From CAZLRH01 sp964562015 (GTDB lineage: Bacteria > Verrucomicrobiota > Verrucomicrobiia > Opitutales > JABDGR01): a DNA stretch of 64,000 nucleotides. Below are positions 17,962-26,484 of this stretch, piece after piece; position 1 is the stretch's first letter; every line of letters starts with the position of its first letter. The notes under the pieces were generated by a model. The model was given only the letters and a program-made list of their open reading frames with translations. It was not told the DNA's origin and did not search any database. The DNA is taken from the NCBI GenBank assembly GCA_964562015.1, contig CAZLRH010000002.1, positions 124,001-188,000 on the forward strand, read 5' to 3'. The translations under genes were made by a program, and so were the position numbers.

Positions 17962-18333
17962 GTGAAACTACTGCGCATCTATGAGTGCCTCTGCGACCAG
18001 ACCCGCCTGCGGCTGCTCAACTTGTTGCAGCAAGGCCCGTTGTGCGTGTGCCACTTGCAGTCCGTGCTCGGCGAATCGCAGGTGAAAATCTCCAAGCACC
18101 TGCGCTATCTCAAGACCCATGGACTCGTCGAAAGCCGCAAGGAAGGGTACTGGCGGATTTACCGTCTGCCGGCGCGCCCGGGCGCGGCCCTGGCCGCGAA
18201 CCTGCGCTGCCTTCAGGACTGTGTGAGCGAAGACCCTGTTTTCCGCCGCGACCTCGCCGCCCTCAAAAAATTGCGCCGCACCTGGTCCTGCGCCGACGGC
18301 GCGTGCGTGCCCGCCGCTTTGCAAACCTGTTAA
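17962..18333 (+). CDS. arsR: ArsR-family arsenic-responsive repressor
   Basis: Winged-helix repressor expected to release DNA when it binds As(III). 123 residues from the GTG at 17962, which gives the usual ArsR N-terminus (LLRIYECLCDQTRLRLLNLL). An upstream in-frame start at 17887 would run through the repeat-containing promoter. The metal site CVC is in LCVCHLQ, matching the ELCVCDL-type As(III) site in the recognition-helix region. The recognition helix is SQVKISKHLRYLKTHGLV. Extra Cys residues near the C-terminus could add ligands. It is followed by arsC and an aquaporin gene. Confidence 0.93.
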   Translation: MKLLRIYECLCDQTRLRLLNLLQQGPLCVCHLQSVLGESQVKISKHLRYLKTHGLVESRKEGYWRIYRLPARPGAALAANLRCLQDCVSEDPVFRRDLAALKKLRRTWSCADGACVPAALQTC

Positions 18334-18342
18334 TTCACTCCC

Positions 18343-18852
18343 ATGAATGCTCCCTCCCCCCGCAAAGTCCTGATTCTGTGCACCGGGAATTCCGCCCGCA
18401 GTATATTGGGCGAATACCTCCTCCGCGCCAAAGGCCGGGGACGCTTCGAAGTCTTCAGTGCCGGCGCCCAGCCCACCGGCCGCGTCAATCCGCTGGCGCT
18501 TGCGGTGCTGCAAGACCGCTACAACATCGACGCCCGCGACGCCCGCAGCAAATCGTGGGACGAATTCAAAAATGTCGCTTTCGATTTCGTCATCACCGTA
18601 TGCGACCACGCGCGCGAGTCCTGCCCCGTGTGGCCGGGGCAGCCCATCGTCGCACATTGGGGTTCGCCGGACCCCGCGGCGTTCGAGGGCACCGAGGGCG
18701 AAAAGCGGCAATTCTTTATCCAAGTCGCGGCGCAGATCGCCCGGCGCATTGATTTGTTTTGCGCGCTGCCGGACTCCAAACTCGACGCGCTGACCGTGCG
18801 CCAGATCGGTGAATCCAATAAACTGGAAAACGAAAGCACGCTGACGCGTTAG
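18343..18852 (+). CDS. arsC: Arsenate reductase, low-molecular-weight phosphatase type
   Basis: Reduces arsenate to arsenite. 169 residues with the LMW-PTP-like P-loop CTGNSARS (Cys 16) near the N-terminus and the conserved FSAGAQPTGRVNPLA. The segment VCDHARESCPVW supplies the second and third redox Cys of thioredoxin-coupled ArsC enzymes. It starts 9 bp after arsR, so the two are in one operon. Confidence 0.94.
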   Translation: MNAPSPRKVLILCTGNSARSILGEYLLRAKGRGRFEVFSAGAQPTGRVNPLALAVLQDRYNIDARDARSKSWDEFKNVAFDFVITVCDHARESCPVWPGQPIVAHWGSPDPAAFEGTEGEKRQFFIQVAAQIARRIDLFCALPDSKLDALTVRQIGESNKLENESTLTR

Positions 18853-18871
18853 CCAGCCTGACAAAGAGTTT

Positions 18872-18956
18872 TTTAGACAGAATTTACAGAATTCATTTTG
18901 AATACAGAAATGTGCCTTTCCGGAAATTCTGTAAAATTCCGTTAATTCTGTCTAAA
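18872..18956. repeat. Inverted repeat between arsC and aquaporin gene
   Basis: TTTAGACAGAATT (18872-18884) and AATTCTGTCTAAA (18944-18956) are perfect 13-bp complementary arms. Inside them the ACAGAATT unit recurs, so each arm is built from 9-10 bp near-repeats. It is very AT-rich relative to its surroundings and begins about 20 bp after the arsC stop. Confidence 0.65.
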
Positions 18957-19002
18957 CTTGGTTGGATTGTTCAATTTTGGTTTCCGTCTAATTTTGTCCT
19001 TC

Positions 19003-19656
19003 ATGCAAAAGAAACTGCTCGCTGAATTTTTGGGCACCTTTGCGCTCGTGTTTGCCGGCACCGGCGCGATGGTCGTCGATCAAACCAGCGGCGGCGCCAT
19101 CACGCACATGGGCGTGGCGCTCACGTGGGGATTGATCGTGTTGGCCATGGTTTACACGCTCGGCGACGTGTCGGGCGCGCACCTCAATCCCGCGGTGACG
19201 CTGGGTTTTTGGGCCGCCCGGCGGATGGAAGGAAAGTTAGTGGCGCCGTACGTCGGGAGCCAAGTCCTTGGCGCGCTCGCGGCCAGCGGTGTGCTGCGGG
19301 GACTTTTCCCGGAAAATCAAACGCTCGGCGCCACGCTGCCCGCGGGCTCGGCCATGCAGTCGTTTGTGCTCGAGGTGATATTGACCGCGCTGCTGATGTT
19401 TGTGATTCTCGGCGTTTCGACGGGCGCAAAAGAAAAGGGCATCACCGCCGGGATTGCGGTCGGCGCGGTCATTGCGCTGGAGGCGATGTTTGCCGGACCG
19501 ATTTGCGGGGCCTCGATGAATCCCGCGCGGTCGCTGGCCCCGGCGCTGGTCTCGGGTCATCTGCAAAGCCTGTGGATTTATCTTACCGCGCCCGTGCTCG
19601 GTGCGCTCCTGGCGGTACCCCTCTGCAAGTGCATCCGCGAGCCGGGGTGCTGTTAA
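19003..19656 (+). CDS. Aquaporin/MIP-family channel in ars operon
   Basis: Six-helix channel for water or small neutral solutes. 217 residues from the ATG at 19003, chosen because MQKKLLAEFLGTFALVF is the family N-terminus. Both half-helix motifs are intact: HLNPAVT and SMNPARS. It follows arsR-arsC, and no ArsB or Acr3 pump is present. This matches the known arrangement in which an aquaglyceroporin (AqpS of Sinorhizobium meliloti) lets As(OH)3 leave down its gradient after ArsC reduces arsenate. That role is inferred from context. Confidence 0.9.
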   Translation: MQKKLLAEFLGTFALVFAGTGAMVVDQTSGGAITHMGVALTWGLIVLAMVYTLGDVSGAHLNPAVTLGFWAARRMEGKLVAPYVGSQVLGALAASGVLRGLFPENQTLGATLPAGSAMQSFVLEVILTALLMFVILGVSTGAKEKGITAGIAVGAVIALEAMFAGPICGASMNPARSLAPALVSGHLQSLWIYLTAPVLGALLAVPLCKCIREPGCC

Positions 19657-19743
19657 AAAATGTTTTTGACCTACCGCCTGCGTTGTGTTTTATTCACAAC
19701 TTCCAAGTGACTCCGCCTCGCGCCATTTCGATTATTAACGGCG

Positions 19744-19765
19744 CTCCCCGAATTCGTTAGGGGAG
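19744..19765. other. Short GC-rich hairpin upstream of cimA
   Basis: CTCCCC (19744-19749) pairs with GGGGAG (19760-19765) around a 10-base loop. No T-run follows, so it is not a clear intrinsic terminator. The 280-bp gap shows no recognisable riboswitch or T-box. Confidence 0.3.
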
Positions 19766-19880
19766 GCGGAAGTTTGCGCCCGTTTTGGTTCCGGGCCGCC
19801 CCGCTTACCCCGTTTTGCTCCCCGTTTTTTCCGCGCGGGCGCACGCTTGCCCGGTTCATTTGTTGGACCGTTTATTGCAA

Positions 19881-19936
19881 TTTCCGTTTTTCATTTTAAC
19901 TTTTTCCTTTAATACTGGCCCGTTTCGGCCCCTTCC
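19881..19936 (+). promoter_or_regulatory. Heptad-repeat 5' leader of cimA
   Basis: Eight units abut the ATG, including TTTCCGT, TTTTCAT, TTTAACT, TTTTCCT, TTAATAC and TTTCGGC. TT recurs at the first positions of nearly every unit. There is no purine-rich ribosome site. Confidence 0.6.
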
Positions 19937-21556
19937 ATGACCACTTCCGCCAAACCCAAGTCCGCTTCCCACCACCCCGTGCTGACCTACGACACCACCC
20001 TGCGCGACGGCACGCAGGGCGAGGGCATTTCCTTCAGCGTCGCCGCGAAACTGCGCGTCGCGGAAAAACTCGACCAATTCGGGATCGACTATATCGAGGG
20101 CGGCTGGCCCGGCTCGAACCCGCGCGACATGGCGTTTTTCGAGGAGGCCCGCCATATCAAATGGAAGCACGCGAAGCTCGCGGCCTTCGGTTCCACCCGG
20201 CGCGCGAACACGCCCGTCGCGCAGGATGCCCAAGTGTGCCTCCTGCTCGACGCGCACACGCCCGTCGTCACCATCTTCGGCAAAACGTGGCTCCTGCACG
20301 TGACAGAGGTCCTGCGCACGACGCCCGAGGAGAATCTGGCGATGATCGAGGACACCGTGCGCCATCTCGTCCATCAGGGCCGCGAGGTCATCTACGATGC
20401 CGAACATTTTTTCGACGGCTATAAAGACAACACCGATTACGCGTTAAAAACCCTCGCCGCGGCCGAACGCGGTGGCGCCACGTGTCTGACGCTGTGCGAC
20501 ACCAACGGCGGCACGCTCGTGTCCGAAGTGCGGGAGATGACGGCGGCGGTGGTGGCGCGCTTTCCTAAAACACCCATCGGCCTGCACTGTCACAACGACG
20601 CCGGCCTCGGCGTCGCGGTCACGCTCGCGGGCGTGGAAGCCGGCGGCACGCTGGTGCAGGGGACGATGAACGGCTACGGCGAACGCAACGGCAACGCCAA
20701 TCTCACCACCATCATCCCGAATCTCGTGGTGAAAATGGGCCGGCGCCTGCATTGCGGCTCGCACTTGGTGAAGCTCTCCGAGTTGTCGCACTTTGTGGAC
20801 GAGCTGGCGAATTTACGGCCCGACATCAAGGCGCCGTACGTCGGCGCTTCCGCCTTCGCCCATAAGGGGGGCGTGCATGCGGACGCCGCGGCGAAAGTCG
20901 CGCGCTCGTACGAGCACCTCGACCCCGCGCTGGTCGGCAATCACACGCGCATTCTCGTTTCGGACATGTCCGGCCGCTCGTCGGTCACGCTCAAGGCCCG
21001 CGCGCTGGGTCTCGAACTCGACCCGCGTTCGCCGAACCTGAAGGATTTCCTCGCGGAATTGAAGGAGCTCGAATTTCGCGGCTATCAATACGAAGCCGCG
21101 GACGCGTCCTTCAAACTGCTACTCAAACGCTCGCTGGAAAAATGGAAAGAGCCGTATGAGGTGCTCGGTTATCGCGTGATGGTGGAGCGCGAAGGCGCCA
21201 CCGCGCATCTGGCCGAGGCCACGGTCAAAGTGAAAATCGGGGCGGAGGAACGCCATGAAGTCGCCGAAGACCTCGGGCCCGTCGGCGCGCTGGACCGCGC
21301 CTTGCGCAAAGCGCTCGAACCGAGCTTCCCGGCCATCCGCGAAGTCCGCCTGACGGATTTCAATGTCCGCATCGTGGACACCGGCCACGGCGCGCAGGCG
21401 ATTATCCGCGTGCTGGTCGAGTCCACGGACGGCGAAGAAACCTGGGGCACCGTCGGGGCTTCGGACAATATCATCGTGGCCTCCTATGAGGCGCTGCGCG
21501 ACGCCTTTGCCTACAAGCTCCTGCGCGACGAGGAACGCCGGTCGCAAAAGAATTAG
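19937..21556 (+). CDS. cimA: (R)-citramalate synthase
   Basis: Condenses pyruvate and acetyl-CoA to (R)-citramalate, an entry to isoleucine synthesis that bypasses threonine. 539 residues. The HMGL-like barrel begins at YDTTLRDGTQGEGISFS, with FGSTRR, the CDTNGG strand and GLHCHNDAGLGVA. The C-terminal LeuA-type allosteric domain (about 410-530) is the expected isoleucine-binding site. The length and the GSTRR and DAEHFFDGY segments fit citramalate synthase better than 2-isopropylmalate synthase. It is monocistronic, preceded by a heptad leader and followed by a palindromic element. Confidence 0.93.
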   Translation: MTTSAKPKSASHHPVLTYDTTLRDGTQGEGISFSVAAKLRVAEKLDQFGIDYIEGGWPGSNPRDMAFFEEARHIKWKHAKLAAFGSTRRANTPVAQDAQVCLLLDAHTPVVTIFGKTWLLHVTEVLRTTPEENLAMIEDTVRHLVHQGREVIYDAEHFFDGYKDNTDYALKTLAAAERGGATCLTLCDTNGGTLVSEVREMTAAVVARFPKTPIGLHCHNDAGLGVAVTLAGVEAGGTLVQGTMNGYGERNGNANLTTIIPNLVVKMGRRLHCGSHLVKLSELSHFVDELANLRPDIKAPYVGASAFAHKGGVHADAAAKVARSYEHLDPALVGNHTRILVSDMSGRSSVTLKARALGLELDPRSPNLKDFLAELKELEFRGYQYEAADASFKLLLKRSLEKWKEPYEVLGYRVMVEREGATAHLAEATVKVKIGAEERHEVAEDLGPVGALDRALRKALEPSFPAIREVRLTDFNVRIVDTGHGAQAIIRVLVESTDGEETWGTVGASDNIIVASYEALRDAFAYKLLRDEERRSQKN

Positions 21557-21597
21557 AAGTTATTCCAAATTTACCTAACGACACCGTTTGCGGTCTT

Positions 21598-21654
21598 GGG
21601 GTAGGGACGTTTCTCCGAAACGTCCGCGGACGCCTCGGAGCGGCGTCCCTACCC
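21598..21654. repeat. REP-like double-hairpin palindrome after cimA
   Basis: The outer arms GGGTAGGGACG and CGTCCCTACCC are complementary. The left half folds as GGACGTTTC (21605-21613) with GAAACGTCC (21617-21625). The right half folds as GGACGCC (21628-21634) with GGCGTCC (21642-21648). The unit looks like a mobile intergenic palindrome. Confidence 0.65.
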
Positions 21655-21683
21655 GTTTTCAAACTGTAGCGCACCCAAGGGTA

Positions 21684-22298
21684 TTACTTCCAGTTGAACA
21701 AAGTCGCCAGGGTGGTGAAGGCCTTGCGGCGCGCGGCCTCAAAAGCCGCGCGGCTTTCCGCCGTCACCGGAGGGCTGGCCAGCTTGCGTGCCGCTTCGAG
21801 CAACGGAATCACCTCGCCGTAAGCCGCCGCAAATTTATCGAGCTGGTCGAGGTCCACGGCGTCAAAGGCGTAAGCGGCGCGCACGCGGCGCAAATCGTCG
21901 CGCCCGGCGCCCGCCAACGTGAGGTAGGAGTCGGCCAGCCGCAGGCCGTCCGGTGGCGTCACCGAACCGGCGAGAAGGGCGTCGGCCAAAGTACCGGCGG
22001 AAAAATAGGAGAGAATGAGCGCCTGCTGCGCCTGCTGGCCGTAACCGCGCACCAGGAGGTCTGTGCCCGCGGGCAAGGGGACGGCGCCGGCGGTGGGCTC
22101 CGGGTCGAGGCGTGTCTTGGCCAGGGGGAGGACGGGTTTTTCCGGCGTGGCCGGCGCAGGAACCGACGGGACTCCCGCCGGAGTGGAGGCCGACGCGGCG
22201 GCTGGATCGGTCGAGGCAGACGCCGCCTCGGCCGCCCGGAGCAGCCCGGACAGCCCACCGGCCATGATAATTACGATTAAACTAATTTTAACATTCAT
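21684..22298 (-). CDS. Hypothetical exported protein
   Basis: 204 residues. Signal peptide at 1-22 (MNVKISLIVIIMAGGLSGLLRA), then an Ala/Pro/Thr/Ser-rich linker to about residue 60, then an all-alpha C-terminal region of about 140 residues containing DLLVRGYGQQAQQALILSYF. No recognisable family. It lies downstream of the cyclic-nucleotide-binding protein gene on the same strand (51-bp gap), so it may share its transcript. Convergent with cimA. Confidence 0.7.
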   Translation of the reverse strand: MNVKISLIVIIMAGGLSGLLRAAEAASASTDPAAASASTPAGVPSVPAPATPEKPVLPLAKTRLDPEPTAGAVPLPAGTDLLVRGYGQQAQQALILSYFSAGTLADALLAGSVTPPDGLRLADSYLTLAGAGRDDLRRVRAAYAFDAVDLDQLDKFAAAYGEVIPLLEAARKLASPPVTAESRAAFEAARRKAFTTLATLFNWK

Positions 22299-22349
22299 GT
22301 GCGCCTTCGTTCGTCAAAAAAACCCGGCCCGGACCCGCGGCCTCACCGG

Positions 22350-22877
22350 CTAGTCCTTGGGAAAAAGCCGGAAGCGCGCCTGTTCCCGGATGGAGAAGAG
22401 CGAAACGGCCAAAAACTGGTCCGTTGCCCGCAACCGCAGGCTGAGCTCGCGCGCGAGGTTCGTCAGCAGAATGGCATAAATGCGGGTGTCGCGCTGGTTC
22501 AGTTTGTTCAAGTCGAGCGCGGTGAGCACGAGCACGGTGGTCTTCGTATTGGCGAGGACGCTGGCCGAGCGCGGCTGCTGGTCGATCAGTTCCATTTCCC
22601 CAAACGTGTCGCCGTCGCCCAGGGTGGCGATTTTCTCCTGCGTCTTGCGCGCGCCCACGCCGACCTGCTTCAGGACGTCCACGCCGCCCTTGTATATCAC
22701 AAAAAGATTGCCGTCATTGTCGCCCTCCTTGATGATGGTTTCACCGCGGGCATACTGCTCCGCGCGGAACAGCAACGGGATGGTGCGCAAATCGGCCTCC
22801 GACAACCCGGCAAACAACCCGTGCTTGGCCAGGAAAGCCAGATCCAGCGGGGGCGGGGAGTCGGCAGGAGTACTCAT
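22350..22877 (-). CDS. Cyclic-nucleotide-binding domain protein without DNA-binding domain
   Basis: 175 residues. One cNMP-binding beta-roll (about 20-140) with FRAEQYARGETIIKEGDNDGNLFVIYKGGVDV and the phosphate-binding-cassette region GDGDTFGEMELIDQQPRSASV. Unlike CRP/FNR there is no helix-turn-helix; the protein ends soon after the roll with a basic tail. It therefore probably acts as a ligand sensor for a partner protein. The PBC lacks the full cAMP signature, so the ligand is uncertain. Confidence 0.85.
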   Translation of the reverse strand: MSTPADSPPPLDLAFLAKHGLFAGLSEADLRTIPLLFRAEQYARGETIIKEGDNDGNLFVIYKGGVDVLKQVGVGARKTQEKIATLGDGDTFGEMELIDQQPRSASVLANTKTTVLVLTALDLNKLNQRDTRIYAILLTNLARELSLRLRATDQFLAVSLFSIREQARFRLFPKD

Positions 22878-23111
22878 GGCCAGTCAAGGAGAGGCAGGAA
22901 AAGGCGAATCTTGCGAGCGTTCATGTAGCATGGCAAATCTCAAGGCCGCTGGCAAGCGCAGGCCGCGCAGCAGAAGGGGGAATTACGGAGCGTATTTAGG
23001 GGGTGAAACAGAGCAGGTTGGTGTTAAATTCGCACAAACTCTCCACAAGTTATTAACATTTCGTCTATGCTCGGTAAAATTTTGCCCAAAATTTTCTCAA
23101 GTCATTACAAA

Positions 23112-23369
23112 TCAATGTCTTGATTGCTGTTTATGGGCCGGGTCCAGAGCCAGCGCATGGCAGAACTTCGAGGCTTTTTCATAACTTCTGCGCTCAAGAT
23201 AATGCACCAGATCGTTGGGAATTTCAGTGCGGTGCTCAGCCAGCAAAACGTCGATCACTTTCAAGGCCGACAGGAGTAGCGCCGGACCATCCGGACCGAC
23301 GGGCCTTTGGGCCACGATCTCAAGCTGCGCCTGCAACTTCGGCAGCCAACGGTGGTCGGATGTGTCCAT
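23112..23369 (-). CDS. Small hypothetical protein
   Basis: 85 residues, predicted mostly helical, with LKVIDVLLAEHRTEIPNDLVHYLERRSYEKASKFCHAL. No signal peptide, membrane segment or recognised domain. Support comes from open-frame length, absence of an alternative ORF, and protein-like composition. Flanked by AT-rich intergenic DNA on both sides. Confidence 0.5.
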   Translation of the reverse strand: MDTSDHRWLPKLQAQLEIVAQRPVGPDGPALLLSALKVIDVLLAEHRTEIPNDLVHYLERRSYEKASKFCHALALDPAHKQQSRH

Positions 23370-23470
23370 TGAGTGAAATCTAGGTGTTTGTCGTGACCTG
23401 ACGAGACAAATCTCGGCTCATGCCCTCCCAAATCTGATGAGGTCATCTCTTTAGTTTAGAATGGCTGATT

Positions 23471-23507
23471 ATTTCGTAAAATTATCATTTTCATTGTTTT
23501 ACAAAAT
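23471..23507. other. AT-rich imperfect inverted repeat upstream of sucA
   Basis: ATTTCGTAAAAT (23471-23482) and GTTTTACAAAAT (23496-23507) are complementary with two mismatches. They lie about 120 bp upstream of sucA in an AT-rich promoter-like stretch and could be an operator. No regulator is identified. Confidence 0.35.
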
Positions 23508-23627
23508 AGACCGACTGGTATGTCTTGCAATGACTTGCTTTTTTGACCTTTCGCCTTGCGCCGAGAATGACTTCGCTTAACGTTGTACCCTTTAACCTTT
23601 TCTTCTCTCCCCTACCCCACCGCGTCC

Positions 23628-26423
23628 ATGAAAAATCTAACTTTTGCCAATCGTTGGAATGCTGACCTGATCGACCGCTACTACGAAAACTGGCTGCGCC
23701 AGCCGGAGAGCCTGGAGCCGGATTGGCGCGCGTTTTTCGAAGGATTCGAATTGGGCCAGACGCGCACACCCGCGCCTCCGACTGCTCCCACCACTTCGAC
23801 CTCCACCGCGGCGGTCGCCGGCTCGCCGGTCGATGCCATTTTGCAGGCGCGGGTGATCGGCGCGATTTTCGCGTACCGCGGCATTGGCCACACGCAGGCG
23901 CATATCAACCCGCTCGAAATCAATCCTCCGGCCAATCCGCGCTTGTCGCTGGAGCGACTCGGCTTCACCGAGGCGGATCTCGACAAGCCGTTTTTCACCG
24001 GCAACTACCTCCAGGGCGAGACGTTGACCGTGCGGGAGATTCTCCGCCGTTTGCACGAGACTTACTGCGGCCAGGTCGGCATCGAATACCTCCACATTCA
24101 GGACACCAAGCGCCGGCGCTGGCTGCAATCCCGGCTGGAGCCGACCTGCGCGAAGCCCAATCTCAACCGCGCCGAAAAACTTCGCGCCTTGAGCAAGGTC
24201 GCCGACGCGGAAGTGTTTGAACGCTTCCTCCACACGCGCTATTCGGGCAACAAGCGTTTCTCGCTCGAAGGGGCCGAAACCCTGATTGCCGGCCTGGATG
24301 CTCTGCTCGAAGGCTGCCCTGCCTCCGGGGTGGAGGAAATAGTCATGGGCATGGCTCACCGCGGGCGGCTCAACGTCTTGATCAACATCGTCGGCAAGTC
24401 GTATGAGTTTCTCTTTCGTGAGTTCTCGGAAAATTACATCCCGGACACCACGCACGGCGACGGCGACGTGAAATACCACCTCGGCTACGAGTCCGACCAC
24501 GCCACGAGCGGCGGCCAGCAAGTGCACGTCGCGCTGGCGGCCAATCCCAGCCATCTTGAAGCCGTAAACCCCATTGTGGAAGGCAAAGCCCGCGCCCGCC
24601 AGCGCCGGCGCGGCGACAATGTGCTGCGCAAAAAAGTGGTCCCCGTGCTCATTCACGGCGATGCCGCCTTCATCGGCCAGGGCATCGTGGCCGAAGTCTT
24701 CAATCTTTCGCAGTTGAAGGGCTACCGCACGGGCGGAACCATCCATTTCGTGATCAACAACCAGATCGGTTTCACCACCGAGCCCACGGACGCCCGCTCC
24801 AGCCGTTACTGCACCGACATTGCCAAAATGGTCGAAGTGCCGATTTTCCACGTCAATGGCGACGATCCCGCCGCGATGGTGATGATCACGCAATTGGCGC
24901 TCGATTACCGCCAGGCCTTTGGGGACGACGTGGTCATTGACATGTTGTGCTACCGCCGTCGCGGGCACAATGAGAGCGACGAACCGGGCTTCACCCAGCC
25001 CACCATGTACCGCCAGCTCGCCCAGCACCCCCAGATTTCCCATACTTTCGCGCAGCAATTGATTAAGGCCGGGGATTTGACCGAGGCGGAAGCCACGACC
25101 CTGCGCAATCAATTCGAGAAAAGCCTCGACGAAGCGTTTCTACGCATCCGGAAAGAAGAAGAAACCGGGCAAAAGTCATCCCTCAAGGAAACGCTTAAGC
25201 GCAAGCTGCAAGGCTCCACCGCCATTTTCCAGCCGCCCTACTCGTTCGCCCCCACTCCCACTGCGGTGCCGCGCGAATCCCTGGAAAAAGTTGCCCAAGC
25301 GGTCACCACCATTCCGGAAAGTTTTCATGCGGACTCAAAAATCCGCCGGCAGTTCGAAGAAAAGTGGAGCAACCTCCTCAAGGGCGAAGGCATTGATTGG
25401 GGCTTCGCCGAGACCTTAGCCTTCGGCACGCTGCTGCTCGAGGGCACCCCGGTGCGCTTGTCGGGGCAGGACTGCGAACGCGGCACGTTCAGCCACCGCC
25501 ACGCGGTGCTCTACGATTCCACCGACCGCACGCCGTATGTGCCGTTGATGAACATCGCGCCCACGCAGGAACGTTTCTGCGTGCATAACTCGAGCCTCTC
25601 CGAGGCGGCCGTGCTGGGTTTCGACGCCGGCTATGCGATTGATTATCCTGAGATGTTGTGCCTGTGGGAGGCGCAATTCGGCGACTTCGCCAATGGCGCG
25701 CAAGTCATCATCGACCAGTTTATCACCAGTTCGGAATCGAAATGGCAGCGCACCTCGAACATTACGCTCTTGTTGCCGCACGGTTACGAAGGCCAGGGCC
25801 CTGAGCACTCGTCAGCCCGCCTCGAGCGTTTTCTGCAGGCCTGTGCCGAGAATAACATCCAAGTCTGCAATCTCTCCACCCCCGCGCAGTATTTCCATGC
25901 CTTGCGCCGGCAGATGAAGCGCTCCTTCCGCAAGCCGCTCATCATCATGACCCCCAAAAGCTTGCTGCGCCGGAATATCAAGCGGCCAGGGGTATGCGTT
26001 TCCACCGAATCGGAATTTACCCAAGGAGGCTTCCAGGAAATTCTGGATGATCCCGCGGGCGCGGCCCGGCCCCAGCGCCTCATCTTCTGCTCGGGCAAGG
26101 TCTATTACGACCTCGCGGAGCTGCGCGCCACCAATAACATCAAGAACACCACCATCCTGCGCATGGAGCAGTTCTATCCGCTCAATGCCGAACGCATGCA
26201 GAGCCTGCTCAAGAAATACGAAGGCTTTCGGTCCTTGGTCTGGTGTCAGGAAGAACCGCGCAACATGGGCGGCTGGACGTTTATGGCGCCGATTCTCGAG
26301 CAGTACTGCGGCATGAAGCCCGTTTACGCGGGCCGCAAGGCCAGCGCCAGCCCCGCGGCCGGCTCGCTCACAGTGCATAAGCTCGAGCAGGACGCGCTGG
26401 TTGAACACGCTTTCAACGCCTGA
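23628..26423 (+). CDS. sucA: 2-oxoglutarate dehydrogenase E1 component
   Basis: Thiamine-diphosphate enzyme that decarboxylates 2-oxoglutarate and passes the succinyl group to E2 in the TCA cycle. 931 residues, normal for the family. The ATG at 23628 precedes the conserved N-terminal segment ANRWNADLIDRYYENWLRQPESLEPDWRAFF split over residues 6-36. Key regions: GMAHRGRLNVL, GDAAFIGQGIVAE, INNQIGFTT, YRRRGHNESDEP, PHGYEGQGPEHSSARLERFL and the C-terminal WCQEEPRNMGGW. It is first in sucA-sucB-[toxin-antitoxin]-lpd. Confidence 0.97.
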   Translation: MKNLTFANRWNADLIDRYYENWLRQPESLEPDWRAFFEGFELGQTRTPAPPTAPTTSTSTAAVAGSPVDAILQARVIGAIFAYRGIGHTQAHINPLEINPPANPRLSLERLGFTEADLDKPFFTGNYLQGETLTVREILRRLHETYCGQVGIEYLHIQDTKRRRWLQSRLEPTCAKPNLNRAEKLRALSKVADAEVFERFLHTRYSGNKRFSLEGAETLIAGLDALLEGCPASGVEEIVMGMAHRGRLNVLINIVGKSYEFLFREFSENYIPDTTHGDGDVKYHLGYESDHATSGGQQVHVALAANPSHLEAVNPIVEGKARARQRRRGDNVLRKKVVPVLIHGDAAFIGQGIVAEVFNLSQLKGYRTGGTIHFVINNQIGFTTEPTDARSSRYCTDIAKMVEVPIFHVNGDDPAAMVMITQLALDYRQAFGDDVVIDMLCYRRRGHNESDEPGFTQPTMYRQLAQHPQISHTFAQQLIKAGDLTEAEATTLRNQFEKSLDEAFLRIRKEEETGQKSSLKETLKRKLQGSTAIFQPPYSFAPTPTAVPRESLEKVAQAVTTIPESFHADSKIRRQFEEKWSNLLKGEGIDWGFAETLAFGTLLLEGTPVRLSGQDCERGTFSHRHAVLYDSTDRTPYVPLMNIAPTQERFCVHNSSLSEAAVLGFDAGYAIDYPEMLCLWEAQFGDFANGAQVIIDQFITSSESKWQRTSNITLLLPHGYEGQGPEHSSARLERFLQACAENNIQVCNLSTPAQYFHALRRQMKRSFRKPLIIMTPKSLLRRNIKRPGVCVSTESEFTQGGFQEILDDPAGAARPQRLIFCSGKVYYDLAELRATNNIKNTTILRMEQFYPLNAERMQSLLKKYEGFRSLVWCQEEPRNMGGWTFMAPILEQYCGMKPVYAGRKASASPAAGSLTVHKLEQDALVEHAFNA

Positions 26424-26442
26424 GGCGCCGACCGCCCGAACC

Positions 26443-26484
26443 ACGAATATCTAGAAACTAAAAACTAAAGACCTTCCCCACCCC
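26443..26484 (+). promoter_or_regulatory. Heptad-repeat 5' leader of sucB
   Basis: Six units abut the ATG, with ACTAAAA (26457-26463) and ACTAAAG (26464-26470) as the clearest pair, then ACCTTCC and CCACCCC. This is an A-rich variant of the period-7 leader class. It lies between sucA and sucB, so the class also occurs inside operons. Confidence 0.5.

Noticed and set aside
19657..19880. Possible leucine/isoleucine attenuator, T-box or riboswitch before cimA
   Set aside because: Only a 6-bp hairpin is visible; no T-box motif, no leader peptide rich in branched-chain residues and no terminator T-run.
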